From Agelas oroides (taxonomy: Eukaryota; Porifera; Demospongiae; Agelasida; Agelasidae): a stretch of 64,000 bases of DNA. The notes under the pieces are model-generated. The model saw nothing but the letters and a program-made list of their open reading frames with translations. It was not told where the DNA came from and did no database searches. The DNA lies in the NCBI GenBank assembly GCA_949130485.1, contig OX422202.1, forward strand, positions 4,433,292 through 4,497,291, given 5' to 3'. Position 1 is the stretch's first letter, and every line of letters begins with the position of its first letter. Position numbers and translations under genes: made by a program. This document shows positions 10,771 through 22,235 of this stretch, piece after piece.

Positions 10771-11031
10771 GTGGCAGTCCCGAATAGAAATCGAATATTA
10801 TTCCGTCGCGTATTTCGAGCGCATCACCAAGTTTGACGCGCTGTAGCGCTGAGCTTCCGCTAAGGGCGGGGCTCATACGCGCGACGTGTAAACGCATGAA
10901 TATCTGATGCGTCTATGAAGCGCGTATGAGCTCCGCCCTTAGCGGAAGCTCAGCGCTACAGCGCGTCAAACTTGGTGATGCGCTCGAAATACGCGACGGA
11001 ATAATATTCGATTTCTATCCGGGACTGCCAC
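10771..11031. mobile_element. CG-rich hairpin insertion in the left foldback arm
   Basis: The ends are GTGGCAGTCCCG and, inverted, GTGGCAGTCCCGG. Arms of about 110 bases contain GAATATTATTCCGTCGCG and AGCTTCCGCTAAGGGCGG. It is flanked by ATAT on both sides (10767-10770, 11032-11035). The other foldback arm shows the uninterrupted site AACAAGTATATCCC near 12780-12795, which is an internal proof of insertion and of the short target duplication. Confidence 0.88.
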
Positions 11032-11050
11032 ATATCCTATAAAGTTCAGG

Positions 11051-11064
11051 TCAAAGGTCATCAT
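11051..11064 (+). promoter_or_regulatory. DR1-type nuclear-receptor motif (AGGTCAAAGGTCA)
   Basis: Two AGGTCA half-sites with one-base spacing lie in the left arm; the inverted arm holds a near-copy around 12756-12770. A related GGTCAAAGGTGA-type pair lies at the centre of the hairpin near 1600. DR1 is the known preferred site of RXR/HNF4-like receptors. That it works here is inference. Confidence 0.35.
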
Positions 11065-11254
11065 TAGTGCACTTTGACCTTTGCTATCTCAAAAACGAAT
11101 ATTTTAATTCTGATTATTTTTTTCCAAATGTTGTTTGGGTCCTTCTCTCCAAGTGGTATTAAAATGGTTTTGGGACTGACATGGGATTGGGAGATATGTG
11201 ACAGAATGTAATGGCAGTTAGGGGAGATGTATTGTAGAGCATTCCTATACTTAC

Positions 11255-11366
11255 CTGATGGTGGTTCATTTTGATTGGTATGGTGGTGGATACCTTTGCA
11301 AACATGACACGACAAAATATCCATGATTCCATGGTTGGTAGGTAATGTCCAAGTAGTGGTTGCCAT
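11255..11366 (-). CDS. Small first exon in the left foldback arm (CxxC peptide)
   Basis: ATG at 11366 opens MATTTWT, followed by NHGIMDILSCHVCKGIHHHT and a Gln/Asn-Pro stretch, ending at a canonical donor CATCAG/GTAAGTATAG. A second copy in the right arm keeps the frame, the donor and the CHVCKGIHHH motif. The CxxC with following His residues could be a zinc-binding knuckle. Downstream exons were not identified, so the protein is unknown. Confidence 0.45.
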
Positions 11367-12451
11367 GGTTACTAGGTCAGTTGTCTCGTCTAGTGAGCAG
11401 TTCACTGCTGTTCAACATGTGGAAATGATGACCATTCTTTGTTTTTGTTACAACATGCTCAGGCTCTCCCCACAATGTTTGCATTTCAGTAATACAATAG
11501 GGCTGGAAATTTTGAGAGCATAAAATTTAGCTGATTGATAGCTACAGTGATTTTAAATAAGATTCAGCTTGGTGGATTTGGAGGTAGCTTACTGAGTGAT
11601 AATGTCATGAACCTTAGGAAAATTGCAATCACTGCTGCAAGGGTTCTTACTGGTGATAGAAAGTTATATCAGAAGGCAAGATCCTTGCTGAATTGCACGG
11701 ACACCAAGTCTGAGTTGAAACTTGCACCGAGTGTGAGGCAAAGTACGTAGCACCTGCATGGAAAAGGTGCCTGCACTAGCTGTGATGTGAAGTTCTTCTC
11801 ACATTTCTAGAAAGGCTGGCTGCTTGCCTACTGTTTATGCTTGAATTCTTTGAGAAGTGGACTTTGTTGTCAACAGCAACCACTCTTGTGAAGTAAGTGC
11901 ACATGTTCCCACAAGTCTTTCATCATAACTATGTAGTATTCAAAAATGTGATACAGAGGGGGAAGGTCTGGAAGATCTGACCACATGCATGGCAGCAGGT
12001 AGACAGAGGGTAGACACACAGTTGGAGGGGGAGGGGGTAGGGAGAGCGGGGGTGAGGATCTCGAGGCCCTTTCCTCTAATGTTCATTGGAAGCTGGAGCA
12101 TTTGCAAAGCAGGATGAATACTGCTTACCGCTAGGCATGAAATATTATGGTCGGGCACCACCCTGTGCATGTTTACCACCTGATTTCAAAGCACATGACT
12201 ACCCTTCGTAATTGTGTATTGCAAGCAAATAGGCAACACAGGCCTGGTATCAAGACTACACCACCACTTACACCCATGAAATTGTGACGAATTGAATCAT
12301 GATGAAATATTATATATAAAATTGATTTTGTTGGTGTGGTCACACATCTGACATGGTGTTTGAGACATGTCTGGTGTTAGATTATTCCCTGTTCACCCTT
12401 CTCCACACAACACTGAACTGCTCACTAGAGAAGATAACTGACCTAGTAACC

Positions 12452-12563
12452 ATGGCAACCACCACTTGGACATCACATATCAACCATGGAATCATGGACA
12501 TTTTGTCGTGTCATGTTTGCAAAGGTATCCACCACCATACCAATCAAAATGAACCACCATCAG
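12452..12563 (+). CDS. Small first exon in the right foldback arm, mirror copy of the one at 11255-11366
   Basis: It has the same 112-bp length, the same MATTTWT start, CHVCKGIHHH motif and CAG/GTAAGTATAG donor as its inverted partner; a few residues differ. The two exons point away from each other across a 1.1-kb spacer, so that spacer would be a shared bidirectional promoter if either is transcribed. Downstream exons are not recognised. Confidence 0.45.
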
Positions 12564-13069
12564 GTAAGTATAGGAATGCTTTACAATACATCTCCCCTAA
12601 CTGCCATTATATTCTGTCACATATCTCCCAATCCCATGTCAGTCCCAAAACCATTTTAATACCACTTGGAGAGAAGGACGGAACAACAGAAGGAAAAAAA
12701 TTAATCAGAATTAAAATGTTCGTTTTTGAGATAGCAAAGGTCAAAGTGCACTAATGATGACCTTTGACCCGAACTTTATGGGATATACTTGTTAATTATA
12801 TCAAACGAAAGGAAATTTTGTGAGCTACAAGTGATGTAAATTGTAGGTCATAAAGTTAATCTCACTCAAAGTTATGGTTGATTTAATAACAATAGGTAAG
12901 CTAAAAATTTCTGAAAAATCAATTTTTCGTCTGGTTCTAACTCTGAAACCATACATTGCAGAATGCTGAAATTCACTGTGGTTTAATATCTCAACAGACA
13001 CTGTGTATAAACCAAGTTTCGTTCAAATCGGTGAGGATAAGGATTTTTTTGTGTTGATTTGACATGGAA

Positions 13070-14570
13070 TGAAAGTGTGCACAAGATTCACTAAAAGTTT
13101 GTACCAAACTGCTTTCTCTACCTGATAATGCCAAATTTTTAGTCCCTCAGCTAAAATAAAAATTTGCACCCTCTCCAAGGCTCCACCCCTAGTCTGACCT
13201 CATCATCAACACACACACAAAACAAGTAATAACTTTACGTATGGATTTGTCCTGGGACTACTTCAATTCCAGTCTACAGGCCAAAACACACATTTGACCT
13301 CAAAAACAGTAATTTTGGCTGTGCTGGCTTTCAAGAAAAATTTACCAACCAAAACTGAGCCCAGTTTCAGAAAGCTCAACTCACCCCCTACAAAACTATA
13401 CTTTTCCCCGCTCACCTCCAGGCCAGGGAGTTATGCCCACAAACCTACTCCCTGTCATTGCCCATAGAATGGAGCCAAGTTACACACATTCCCGCTAGCA
13501 TAAAATCGGGCGGGGCCTACAAGCCCGAAAGGTCAGCTTTCTACAGTACCTTTGCCAGACAACTGTGTGATGATACCCGTCTTCCAGGATGGCTCTCTGC
13601 CTTTCCAGTACACTCACAAACATTCAAGCCCACTCAGGCAAGCTTTGCACACACAAATAGCCGCCAGAAAATCTTTTTAGTGTGTTTTTTAAAAATTTTA
13701 TTATTTTTTTTTAAGACTACTTTTAGCCTATACATGTCTTTAACGCACCATATCTCCATTTCTGTCGAAGCTCTGACTCCAAAACTGAACCCAAGTCCAC
13801 TTTCAGTCTTAATAAGCAGACTTGTGACCTTAACCACGCCCACTCATTAATGAGCATGCAATAGTCAGCACTCTCAGTTGCCATACACCCGCTCAGTGTC
13901 CAAGCAGCCTTCCTTGCCAGAAATGAACTCTCTACAAGGTGAGAGTAGTGTTTTCTAAGCCTGTCCATGCAGCCAGGGCAAGAATTGGCCCACGCAGTCC
14001 CAACCATGGCGCTTTGACAGCCAAGCCTAGCAGCCACCATGTGCATGTCACCCTGCGGGTGACCCCACCCACCTCCCCCTGTCCCATCCTATCTGCTGAC
14101 GCAGAACCTGCATGCCAGTGCGCAGAGGCTATCTTTTCTGGGTCTCATTACTTTCATGCCGTTTCATGTCCCCTGTCACATGACCCACCGAGGGGGTGGG
14201 GCCAGGGTCCCGCCGCATTACGTCGCACTTACACCACATTGCCACAAGTGGCAGCGCATAAGGTGTTTGTCACTTTTTAAAGCAGAAAAAAAAGAAGGAA
14301 ATAAAACCCATTTCCCGTCCCTAGCCCTAACTTTAACCCTTACCTGTACACTGAGCCCTAACCATTAGACCACAAGCAATTTCGAATGACCATGCACACT
14401 TTTCCGTCTAATGTGTACAGCTCAACCGTTGTACAAGTGCCATACTACACTATGCATGCACAATGCATGCTCCACCCACACGTATCATGTGAGGGGGCAT
14501 CAAACGACGTGAAAGTATTGAGAACCTATCTTTTCTGCGCAGTGCGCAGTGTAGCACTATAGGGTTTAAA
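13070..14570. other. No gene seen
   Basis: The stretch is C-rich on the plus strand with several long incidental open frames but no splice-consistent or familiar peptide. Short CCCTAAC-like motifs occur near 14320-14360. Confidence 0.35.
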
Positions 14571-14574
14571 GAGT

Positions 14575-14800
14575 TAATTATTCTCTCTGGCCCTGTCATG
14601 GAAATGTCTCACCATACCTCTTTTCACATGGGTTGGGTGGCTGGACTCTAAGTGGAGATATTGGTCCCTGTAGGCGGGTTTCCTGTAGTCAAAGATGTCC
14701 AAGCTGCCATTCTCGCTTCTCCTGAATATGTATAGAGTGTCATGGTAGGAGAGTGCCCATCTCTTACCTGCTCCACAGTAAACTTGATAGTCAGTCTGAT
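14575..14800 (-). pseudogene. Penelope-like retroelement reverse transcriptase, C-terminal fragment
   Basis: On the minus strand IKFTVEQVRDG is followed, after a one-base frame change, by DTLYIFRRSENGSLDIFDYR, then KPAYRDQYLHLESSHPTHVK and RGMVRHFHDRA before a stop at 14577. The 'D-x-L ... DG(S)L...YRKP-x-x-x-x-x-Y-L...S-x-HP-x-x-x-K-x-G' signature is typical of the region just after the catalytic palm of Penelope-like and related reverse transcriptases. The catalytic palm and any GIY-YIG endonuclease are absent. Confidence 0.72.
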
Positions 14801-15418
14801 CCTATCAAGATGACAGAGGAGTCCTTCCATTGAGCTCTTATTTCAGGGATGTCCTTTAAGAGGAGTTGCACTGCATAGTGACTTAGCCCTTTTATTTTGC
14901 TACAAACACTTCATGGTACCTACTATTCTGATTATTAGTGCAGCAGCCTTCTGTAGAATTGGATTAACAACAAGAATTGAGTTGATTGAATCTACCACTC
15001 TATTAGAATAATGACCATACGTACTGTTTGAATGTGCTAAAACTGCACCCATCGGCTAATAACACTGGAACTAGCATACCTCCACACTGGTTCTACGATA
15101 CATGTATGTTTTATTGAGCATCCTTAGCAAAATGTAGTCCTTGTCTTGTGTCCATTGCTTACATACAACCAAAAATAAATACTGGTAAAAGTTAGTCACT
15201 TTGAAAAAATCGCTGAATCAGCAATTGTAAGTGCATAAATGTGGAAACATTTTTTTAAAAACGAAAGGTTTAGTTGATGCAGAAATTACTATTCATTTCA
15301 GCACTATATATCACCCAGCATTGTAAATTTATTACAAGACTAGATAAATATTACCAGTTTTTTATAACTGTATTCACCATATGCTTCAGCTCAAATTGAT
15401 TTTGTTGTTCTTTTGCAG

Positions 15419-15820
15419 TTCTCACTGTTCTACATACTCGCATTTATTCTTGTGATCTGTGGAGTGTTCATCTACAATCTCAAGCCACCCACAAAGGCAC
15501 GTCGAAGCACCAACACAGAGTCTCAAGACAAAGACAAGTCACACAATAGGAAAGGTGATGGTACAGCATCAAGAGGAGGTGGAGGATTGCTAGAAACACA
15601 AACCTGTCTAGCCACGGTAGAACATGTAGCTCTTCAGTTGGAGGATTATATGGAAGCATTGAAAAAGAACCCTCCAAGCCATCAACAAATTCAGCCATCA
15701 GTGAGCATGCAGTCAAGCCATGAGCTTTTATGGAATAGTGAATGTAAATGTGTGGTCTATGCATGTATACCTTTGTCAGTTTGTGTTCACATTCAGCATT
15801 ATGTGCTCATCATCATGTAG
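15419..15820 (+). CDS. SLC35F-like solute carrier, last exon
   Basis: A strong acceptor (TTTTGTTGTTCTTTTGCAG) precedes a frame that begins FSLFYILAFILVICGVFIYN, a single hydrophobic membrane segment, followed by LKPPTKARR and a polar tail of about 95 residues to a stop at 15818-15820. In SLC35F1/F2-type nucleotide-sugar-transporter relatives the tenth membrane segment ends in the same way, with Y-I-x-A-F and a closing YN-x-KP before a cytoplasmic tail. The tail has a basic and Gly-rich stretch (KSHNRKGDG...RGGGG). Upstream exons on the plus strand were not found in the 600 bp before it; they may be farther away behind the Penelope relic. A poly(A) signal AATAAA lies at 16155. Confidence 0.55.
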   Translation, partial: FSLFYILAFILVICGVFIYNLKPPTKARRSTNTESQDKDKSHNRKGDGTASRGGGGLLETQTCLATVEHVALQLEDYMEALKKNPPSHQQIQPSVSMQSSHELLWNSECKCVVYACIPLSVCVHIQHYVLIIM

Positions 15821-16154
15821 ATTTACGTATTGCTCTAAATTATCTGTTCATATGCTGCCTTGCTGAGTGTCCTGAGTACAAGGCAGTCTTTGAAAGGCTT
15901 GATATCTGTTGGCATGACTTGGTATGAGTAATTAATTGGTCATTATTTGGATGAGCATGAGTTAGCTAATAAGTGGAAGACAAAACTGCTTGGGTATGTC
16001 CAAAATGACTCATCTACAAAGCTTTCATTTCCAGATTCCATTCCATAAAGCTGGTGTATGTAGTACAGCATATGCAACTTAAGTTCAATGATGTGTGGAC
16101 TAATGCATGCTTGTCGATCTGCACTAACTGCATTGTTAACATGACATTGTGGTT

Positions 16155-16160
16155 AATAAA
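16155..16160 (+). terminator. Candidate poly(A) signal (AATAAA) for the SLC35F-like gene
   Basis: AATAAA lies about 335 bases after the stop codon at 15820, with no better candidate between. Confidence 0.35.
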
Positions 16161-16264
16161 TCATCAGGTGGTAATGGTGTGGCAGGTGGTTAGCAATAAC
16201 GGTGGGTCATTGGCTGTGAACTATAACTGTACGTGTTCAAAGTAAGTTTGAAACTTTCTGTCTG

Positions 16265-18690
16265 CACTTTTTCCCTCAGAGTATAATAATGATAGTCCTT
16301 AAAGCACTTGAACAGATTGACAAATTTACTATGGCAGTTCTTTTTTTATCAAAGAGGGACAGTCTAGGATCACATGATATCAATGCTATCGTACCTCCTC
16401 TGACCAGATTGTTTCTCACCAGGAGGCATACATGGTCGTTGGCAAAAGACTAGACCCACCTTTTCCAGGTGTGTGGCTTGTGACACTGGTCTCATTCCAA
16501 GGCTCACTCCTTGAGAGCCTTGGGAAGAGGCTACTGATATGTGAAGTAGGAGGAATTAACCACAACTCTTGACAAACACAATTTGTAGGAAAAGCAATGC
16601 ATTTTATGCTCTTTTGCTTCAGCCAGCTAGCTTATACTCTTTGAATTTCTGTTAAAAGTGACTTAAGAGAGCATTTAATCCAATCCAATGTAAGTATTAG
16701 CTTCTACAAACAAGGGCTAGTACAAACCACAAAAACTAAGTTGGAACCATGGCTTTGTTGATGGAGAGATCAAGGATGGTAACCAGAGCCCACCTTGAAG
16801 GCAAGTGAATGGGGAAGAGAGCAGGAAAAAAAACTGAATCTACATCAAAGCCACTCCATTGTGCACTTATAGAGCTCGAGGATTGTGAAAGCTTTGTGGC
16901 TAGGAGAGACGCCAGTCTTTTGTACGTAAATGTGGCTGCGGTTTCCATTCCACCAGCAGCTGGAAAAAAAACAAAATGGGGAGTGATAGTCCCATGTTTA
17001 ATCTCTCTGACTCATTGGGCATATTTTCTGTTGCTCTCATTCATGCTGTGGGTAGCAGGACCTAGGCTAGGGACTAGGGTGAGATGACAATTACTCAGTG
17101 GAACACTCTATAATTATAATGTCAAATGCACTTAGTGTCAATCTCCTATAGCTACTCTCTGACACCAAGGCAAACTCTTATCAGAGGTTGCTAAGCAGCT
17201 GTGCCAATTCTCTATTGTTAGCGTGTCCAAACAAAAAGAGCAGCCTTAGAGTAACTGAAAAATGTGCATATTGCCTGCATTTTACCTCAAGATATTGCTA
17301 TTAAACGCCATCATACCCATTGACTAAAAATAAAAATGCAGGCAAGAATTTTTCAAATGCACATTCGTACCAGCAGAACTGGAAAGAAGAACCAAAAAGC
17401 TTCAATTTGATGTGTGTTGTAAGGCTATTGATCAAAATTTCGACTGTGGTTGCGACCACTACATGATTTTGTGTTTGGACTCGCTACTATTGTGTCTCAG
17501 GGATTGAAAACATCCATAACTGCAGCTGAGGGCCATGCATGACAGCAACTTTACACATACACATTCAGCTGATGTGATGGCCACCAGGCAGGCTCCCTTA
17601 TGATTTGTGTTTCTCAATTGGCAGAGCTTTTACCCTATTAGAAGTCTTTGGCAATGTCCACTTACTTCATGCCAGAGGTCATGTGGTAGTTTAGTGAGCC
17701 TCAACATCATTCACTTGCCGTATTGTTGATCCTTAGTCCCAAGCTCCTGCAGTCTTGAGTGAATGTAAAACCAGATTGCTACATTGTTTTAACCTCAGAT
17801 GGTTAAAAGGTTGCATAATCAACTACTTTGGTATTACATAAGAGCCTATTTTTCTGAGACAACCAGAGAGCCAGCTTCCTCACCGTTTCCCCCTCCTCAT
17901 TCTAGATGAGTAATTGAGGAGTAAACTAGTCTTGTGATTGTCATACACAACTAGCCTAAATCTTCGAGCTTGTGTAGTTTCGCATGCAAATGAGCCAGCT
18001 TGAGAACTGCACTGTGTCTGTGGATAGTTGGCATTTGTGAATTTCATCCTCAACTTCACAAAACCAGCAAGATCATTTATCATGAGGAAGTGCCACTGTT
18101 TATCTACCTGTTTCAATTCTCAACGAATCAGAACTTGTTCTTTTTTAGCTTTGCAACAAGGAGTCTCAAGTGAGCTGGAAGATCAAGATAGCTACATTTT
18201 CATCCTGAAATGTTGCTTAATTTGTTTGTATGTTCTGTCACTCTCCTGATTCTGTTTATATTGGTCAGTGAGTCGCTGTTCTAGTTGTGCAATAAATCTT
18301 CAATAATCGGGTATAATAATGATTCACATTGGCTGGTTGGAACAAGACATATGGAAACTATAGTTATTGTCTTTTGACCTACATTAGACCATAAATACTT
18401 CTGTCTGATGCAAGGAGGTGGCTAAAATTAAAATCTTGTGGCATTGTACACAAGTTTAAAGCTCTTCAAATATGTAACATGTAGCTAGATGGACAGAGGA
18501 GTAGACCACAGGATTTCTTTCAGGTCTTTCCACATCCTCAGATGTTTTTAAATTTTTGATGTGCATATGCAAATTGCGAAATAAATCAGAAAGTGTGGGA
18601 AACTATCAAGGACATTTTGGTTCACTCCTCTGTATTGAGTCAAACGAAAGGCTGATGCAGAGTGATCTATTCTGTACAAAATTATGTGTG
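16265..18690. other. No gene seen
   Basis: About 2.4 kb of unique-looking AT-rich sequence. Several 60-90-residue open frames occur but none has familiar motifs or paired splice sites that I can support. Confidence 0.35.
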
Positions 18691-18700
18691 CTCAATAGTG

Positions 18701-18934
18701 CTATGCTTGGTAGTTATATACTGAAAAAACAGATTATCATCACAATGACTCACCTCCACTTCTGACCTGTCTACCATAACTATCATATCCTCCTCATCCA
18801 TAGCTGCCATATCCCCCATAACTCCCTCCTCCTCCCCCGTACTTACCATAACTATGCACCTCCACCATACCCTCCTCCATAACCACCACCATATGAAGCA
18901 TAACCTCCATAGTACTGTCCATAGGGCATCCAAC
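18701..18934 (-). CDS. Gly/Tyr-rich hnRNP-like protein, last two exons
   Basis: On the minus strand a long pyrimidine tract ending CCCACTAGCAG opens an exon at 18934. It reads GWMPYGQYYGGYASYGGGYG and, after a one-base shift near 18860, SYGKYGGGGGSYGGYGSYG, a TGA, GGYDSYGRQVRSG, and a donor GGAG/GTGAGT at 18754. A final exon (18720-18701, acceptor TTTTTTCAG) adds VYNYQA and a stop in the same frame. G/Y-rich tails of this kind end hnRNP A/B/D-type RNA-binding proteins. The RRM exons should lie upstream at higher coordinates but I could not find them. The frameshift plus TGA in otherwise well-kept exons means either a pseudogene or base-call errors. Confidence 0.5.
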
Positions 18935-18939
18935 CTGCT

Positions 18940-20740
18940 AGTGGGAGGGAGAAGAGAGGAGGAGTAGAGAAGGAAGGAAGAGGAAGAGAGAGGAGGGAGG
19001 GAAAGAAAGTGTATCAAACAGTGGATGTGCTTTGATACGACTATAGTATCCATCAAGTCAGATTTGTGCCCAGCTAATGTGGTGCTGAGTCAGCAGAGCT
19101 CAAATTACCACCATATCAAACTTGTTCAAACTCAACATAACCAAGAAACAACAGCTTCTCTGTAGCTACATTTTCATAAAATTGTGAGGTAGTTAGTCCA
19201 CATGAATCACACTTGAACAAAGTAGTCTACACAAGGAATTGATAGTCAAACAACATCCCTGAATTAATTTTGAGGACTCCCTAGTGTCAGAGGGACACAT
19301 GACTCGTCTATTTTTGTACCCAGACTCTCGTATCCCCAGCATTTTATCACTTTCAAACATGTTCCAATCTCCAGTTTTTGATCACTTGTCCATGCAGCCA
19401 CGTTGTGCTCAACAGCCCAATTATGCATACCACGCCTACCGGAAATACACCGGAAGTCCTTGAGTTAGGGACACCTTGCTATAAAGTATGAATGAGAGGG
19501 TATAGCTTGTTGGATATACTGGGGTGGGGACAAAGATACACACGAGACTTCTTGCCACATCTGGTCACTTTCTTCTTCTCTCCACATCTCCTCTGGTAGA
19601 TGGTGAGTGTGGTAAGAGAGAGAAAGCATTTCATAGCACCAATAGAAGGTGACTGGTTGTAAAATAGCTTTGCCACCGAATGTTGATTGTATCTATTTTA
19701 GCAACTTTACTTCTGTGCATGCCTATGTCATCCTATCCAGATGGCGGGTATAGAAACCATATGGGAGTTGCACACTCTTAGTGTTATAAAATCTTGATAT
19801 CACAAATGTCTGGGGAGTTGATAGGGAATAAATGTTTCTATAATTATTTCGCTTTGCAGAAGCTTCATCAAGATCTGCCTGTTGTATTCTCCCACATGAA
19901 GACACATCTATAGAGGCCAGTTCATGCCATATATTCAGAGCTTCTCTAGCTGAGAGGGAGAAGAGTGTTACAAATATGATGTTCTACATGCAAGAACTCA
20001 ATGCTGTTGTGTTGTATGTTATCATTTTGTATACCTAGTCAATTTCTGCTAGCCTCAGTCCTTCCTACTCCAGTGTTTGTCAGGCATGCTGCAAGAAGCT
20101 ATTGCATGAAGAGAAGGCCTGGGTATGACAATGTTATTTTGTGAATATTGATGGTTGAATTTTCTAATCAGCTTTAACCAGTATCAAGAATCAGTAACAG
20201 GCTACTGTGACTAGGGTTGGTTGGGTCTGGCTTGCGAGACTAACTGTGGACTTTTTGTAACAACTTATTGCATACCAGAATTTACTTCTATAGGCTTGGT
20301 CTCATGGAGATGACCAGAGACCCAGTCATTCATCCAATGACATTCAGTCATGCTACTCTAGGGACTCCTGATCTTTCTACCCTATATGGATCAGTGACTC
20401 CTGGTCATTCTACCCTATGAACTGTAAACATCAGCACAAACAGTTGATTCATAGTCTCTGGATACTGCAACTGCATATGGAAAACGGAAAGCTGCAGTTA
20501 CCGTATGGCTGGTAGTTTCCATGCGGGATCTATTTTCGGATGTTTCGTGAGTAGAGAGTAATTGGCAAGAATGACCTAATAATTCATGGCAACTGATCAT
20601 TACCATTTCCTTGGAAGTCTATTTGTGCCATGGTTTCCATGGCAACCACTGGACACCCCAGGGTGCTTGTATGACTGAAGGAAAGATTGTAGTGGTAATA
20701 TTTCAGTCAGTTTCATAGTGGCAATGCTGAAAATTAAGTG
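18940..20740. other. No further gene recognised
   Basis: A minus-strand frame near 19485-19590 gives RRCGEKKKVTRCGKKSRVYL with paired CG motifs, which could be part of an exon, but no family is recognised. The rest is unique-looking sequence. Confidence 0.3.
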
Positions 20741-20749
20741 GTCAGCATC

Positions 20750-21770
20750 AGCTGCACTTTTTTTTCTTTTCTTTTTTTTACATAATAAATTTGTTATGTC
20801 CGGACATTAGAAATAGCAAGTAAGCTAATACAAGTCTAATATCCAGCAAAAGAAAGGTGAATACACAAAAAACAAAACATACACATAAAAACACAGAGTG
20901 GACAAATTTATAGGTACATTACTGTTGGCACAACAAATAATAGATACAGCGTGCTTAAAATGTGGCAGTGACTGAAGTGTACATATATTTAAAGGTAATC
21001 TGTTCCATAGTTTGATAGTAGAAGGGAAAAAAGAATTTTGAAATAGGGATGTGTGAGCGAAAGGTTGTGTCAGTGTGGCTGAGTTTGTTGACCTAATGCA
21101 GTTTAGGTAAGGAGAAGCACGTTTGGAAATTGGAAGTCCTTGAAGGATAGAAAATAACTGGCAAAGCTTCAATGCTTTCCTCCTGGCAGCTAGGGGAGGA
21201 ACATTTGCAGAGTTTAGAAGGGTGTCATAATCAGAATGCCAATCCTTCTGGCAAACTTTTAAAGCACGTGTTCAATGTTTTTCTTTAGGTAAGGGTCCCA
21301 AACAGAGCTAGCATATTCCATGTGGGGGCGCACTGTTGACAGATAAAGCTTTAAGAGTGAATGTGAGTCAGTGTGGCAGTAGAAGTTCCGGAAGAGCATC
21401 CAACAAGTTTTCTAGTTTTTAGGCAAATAGTATTGATGTGAGGTGTCCATGATGCGTCCGAGGAGAGAGTGACTCCAAGATATTTAAATTGTTTAGCCAT
21501 GCGCAAAACAGTGTTGTTGACTAGCAGGGGAGATGAAGGAAGAGTTGGAGTAGGCTTCCGTGAGAAGAGTAAATAACAACACTTCAATGTGTTGAGGAGC
21601 AGAGAGTTTTGATCGACCCATGCGCAGATAGAATTAATGTTATGGTGCACAAGTATGAAGTCAATGGGAGAATGAATAATTTGATATAGGGCTATATCGT
21701 CAGCATAGATAATGATCTTTCCGTTGGAGACAACACAAGTGACATCATTAAGATGTTCTTACCATTACCA
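20750..21770 (-). mobile_element. 5'-truncated LINE, ORF2 palm to 3' end
   Basis: Reading on the minus strand from about 21760: LNDVTCVVSNGKIIIYADDI, which contains an intact YADD catalytic box, then WVDQNSLLLNTLKC, KQFKYLGVTLSSDASWTPHI and, after frame breaks, the tail FFPSTIKLWNRLP. This is the usual order of non-LTR reverse transcriptase palm, thumb ('YLGV.L') and the 'R-x-W-N-x-L-P' C-terminal motif of Jockey/CR1-type LINEs. The 3' end is an A-rich tail seen as a T-rich run at 20758-20780. Everything upstream of the YADD box is missing, as expected from incomplete reverse transcription. Confidence 0.82.
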
Positions 21771-21779
21771 CGAGGAGCG

Positions 21780-22130
21780 GAAAACAAGCTGCACAAGCAG
21801 TATTGTTTAGAGGTCTCAGCTGAATTCCAACTGATTCTCACTCTCTCAGAGCTGGACTGAACTGGAACCCTGGCTGAACTTTGCAACCTTTAAAGCCTAG
21901 TCATGACACGTAATCCTCCTAGCAGTCCTAATAGGATGACCAAAGGTTGGTGGTGAAGTTCAGAGGCTTGATGTTATTTACTGGTAAGACAGATAAAAGC
22001 TCATCATCCAGTAGGAAACTGTCTTGTTGGAGAAAACATTCTGTGATTCCAAAGCAAACAGAAGCTTTGCCAAACTAGCACTTAAGTCCAATCTCATGAA
22101 CTCGGTGCAAAGAACAGTTTAGACATTGCA
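21780..22130. other. No gene seen
   Basis: Unique-looking sequence just 5' of the LINE truncation point; nothing recognisable. Confidence 0.35.
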
Positions 22131-22134
22131 GCTT

Positions 22135-22235
22135 CACTCAGTCCTTAGTACATTCATAGTTAGTCAGATCAGTGTATTCATGGTTAGATTAGCACATTCA
22201 TGGTCAGATTAATATATTCATAGCTGACATCCTCA
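22135..22235. repeat. Short imperfect tandem repeat, about 25 bp
   Basis: The phrase (A/T)ATTCAT(A/G)GTTAGAT or close variants recurs about four times (TACATTCATAGTTAG, GTATTCATGGTTAG, ACATTCATGGTCAG, ATATTCATAGCTGA). Confidence 0.6.

Larger units (their letters stand above)
10484..13066. mobile_element. Large foldback element (2.6 kb) with about 0.7-0.9 kb arms
   Basis: The segment 10484-11410 is repeated inverted at about 12395-13066. The outer ends are TCATTCCATGTCAAATCAAC on both sides, followed by matching stretches through the AAGGTCA block and the duplicated exon. The right arm lacks the 261-bp insertion found in the left arm. The central 11410-12390 is unique, with pyrimidine and purine runs near 12000-12050 and no clear gene. 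Elements with such ends are multicopy in marine invertebrates as I recall; I cannot assign a transposase. Confidence 0.8.

Noticed and set aside
13458..14368. Several plus-strand open frames of 70-130 codons
   Set aside because: No splice sites in suitable places, no known motif, and composition fits C-rich non-coding DNA.
18682..19056. 124-codon minus-strand frame rich in Ser/Leu then Trp/Met
   Set aside because: It is an off-frame reading of the pyrimidine tract and the Gly/Tyr-rich exon; the in-phase frame is the meaningful one.
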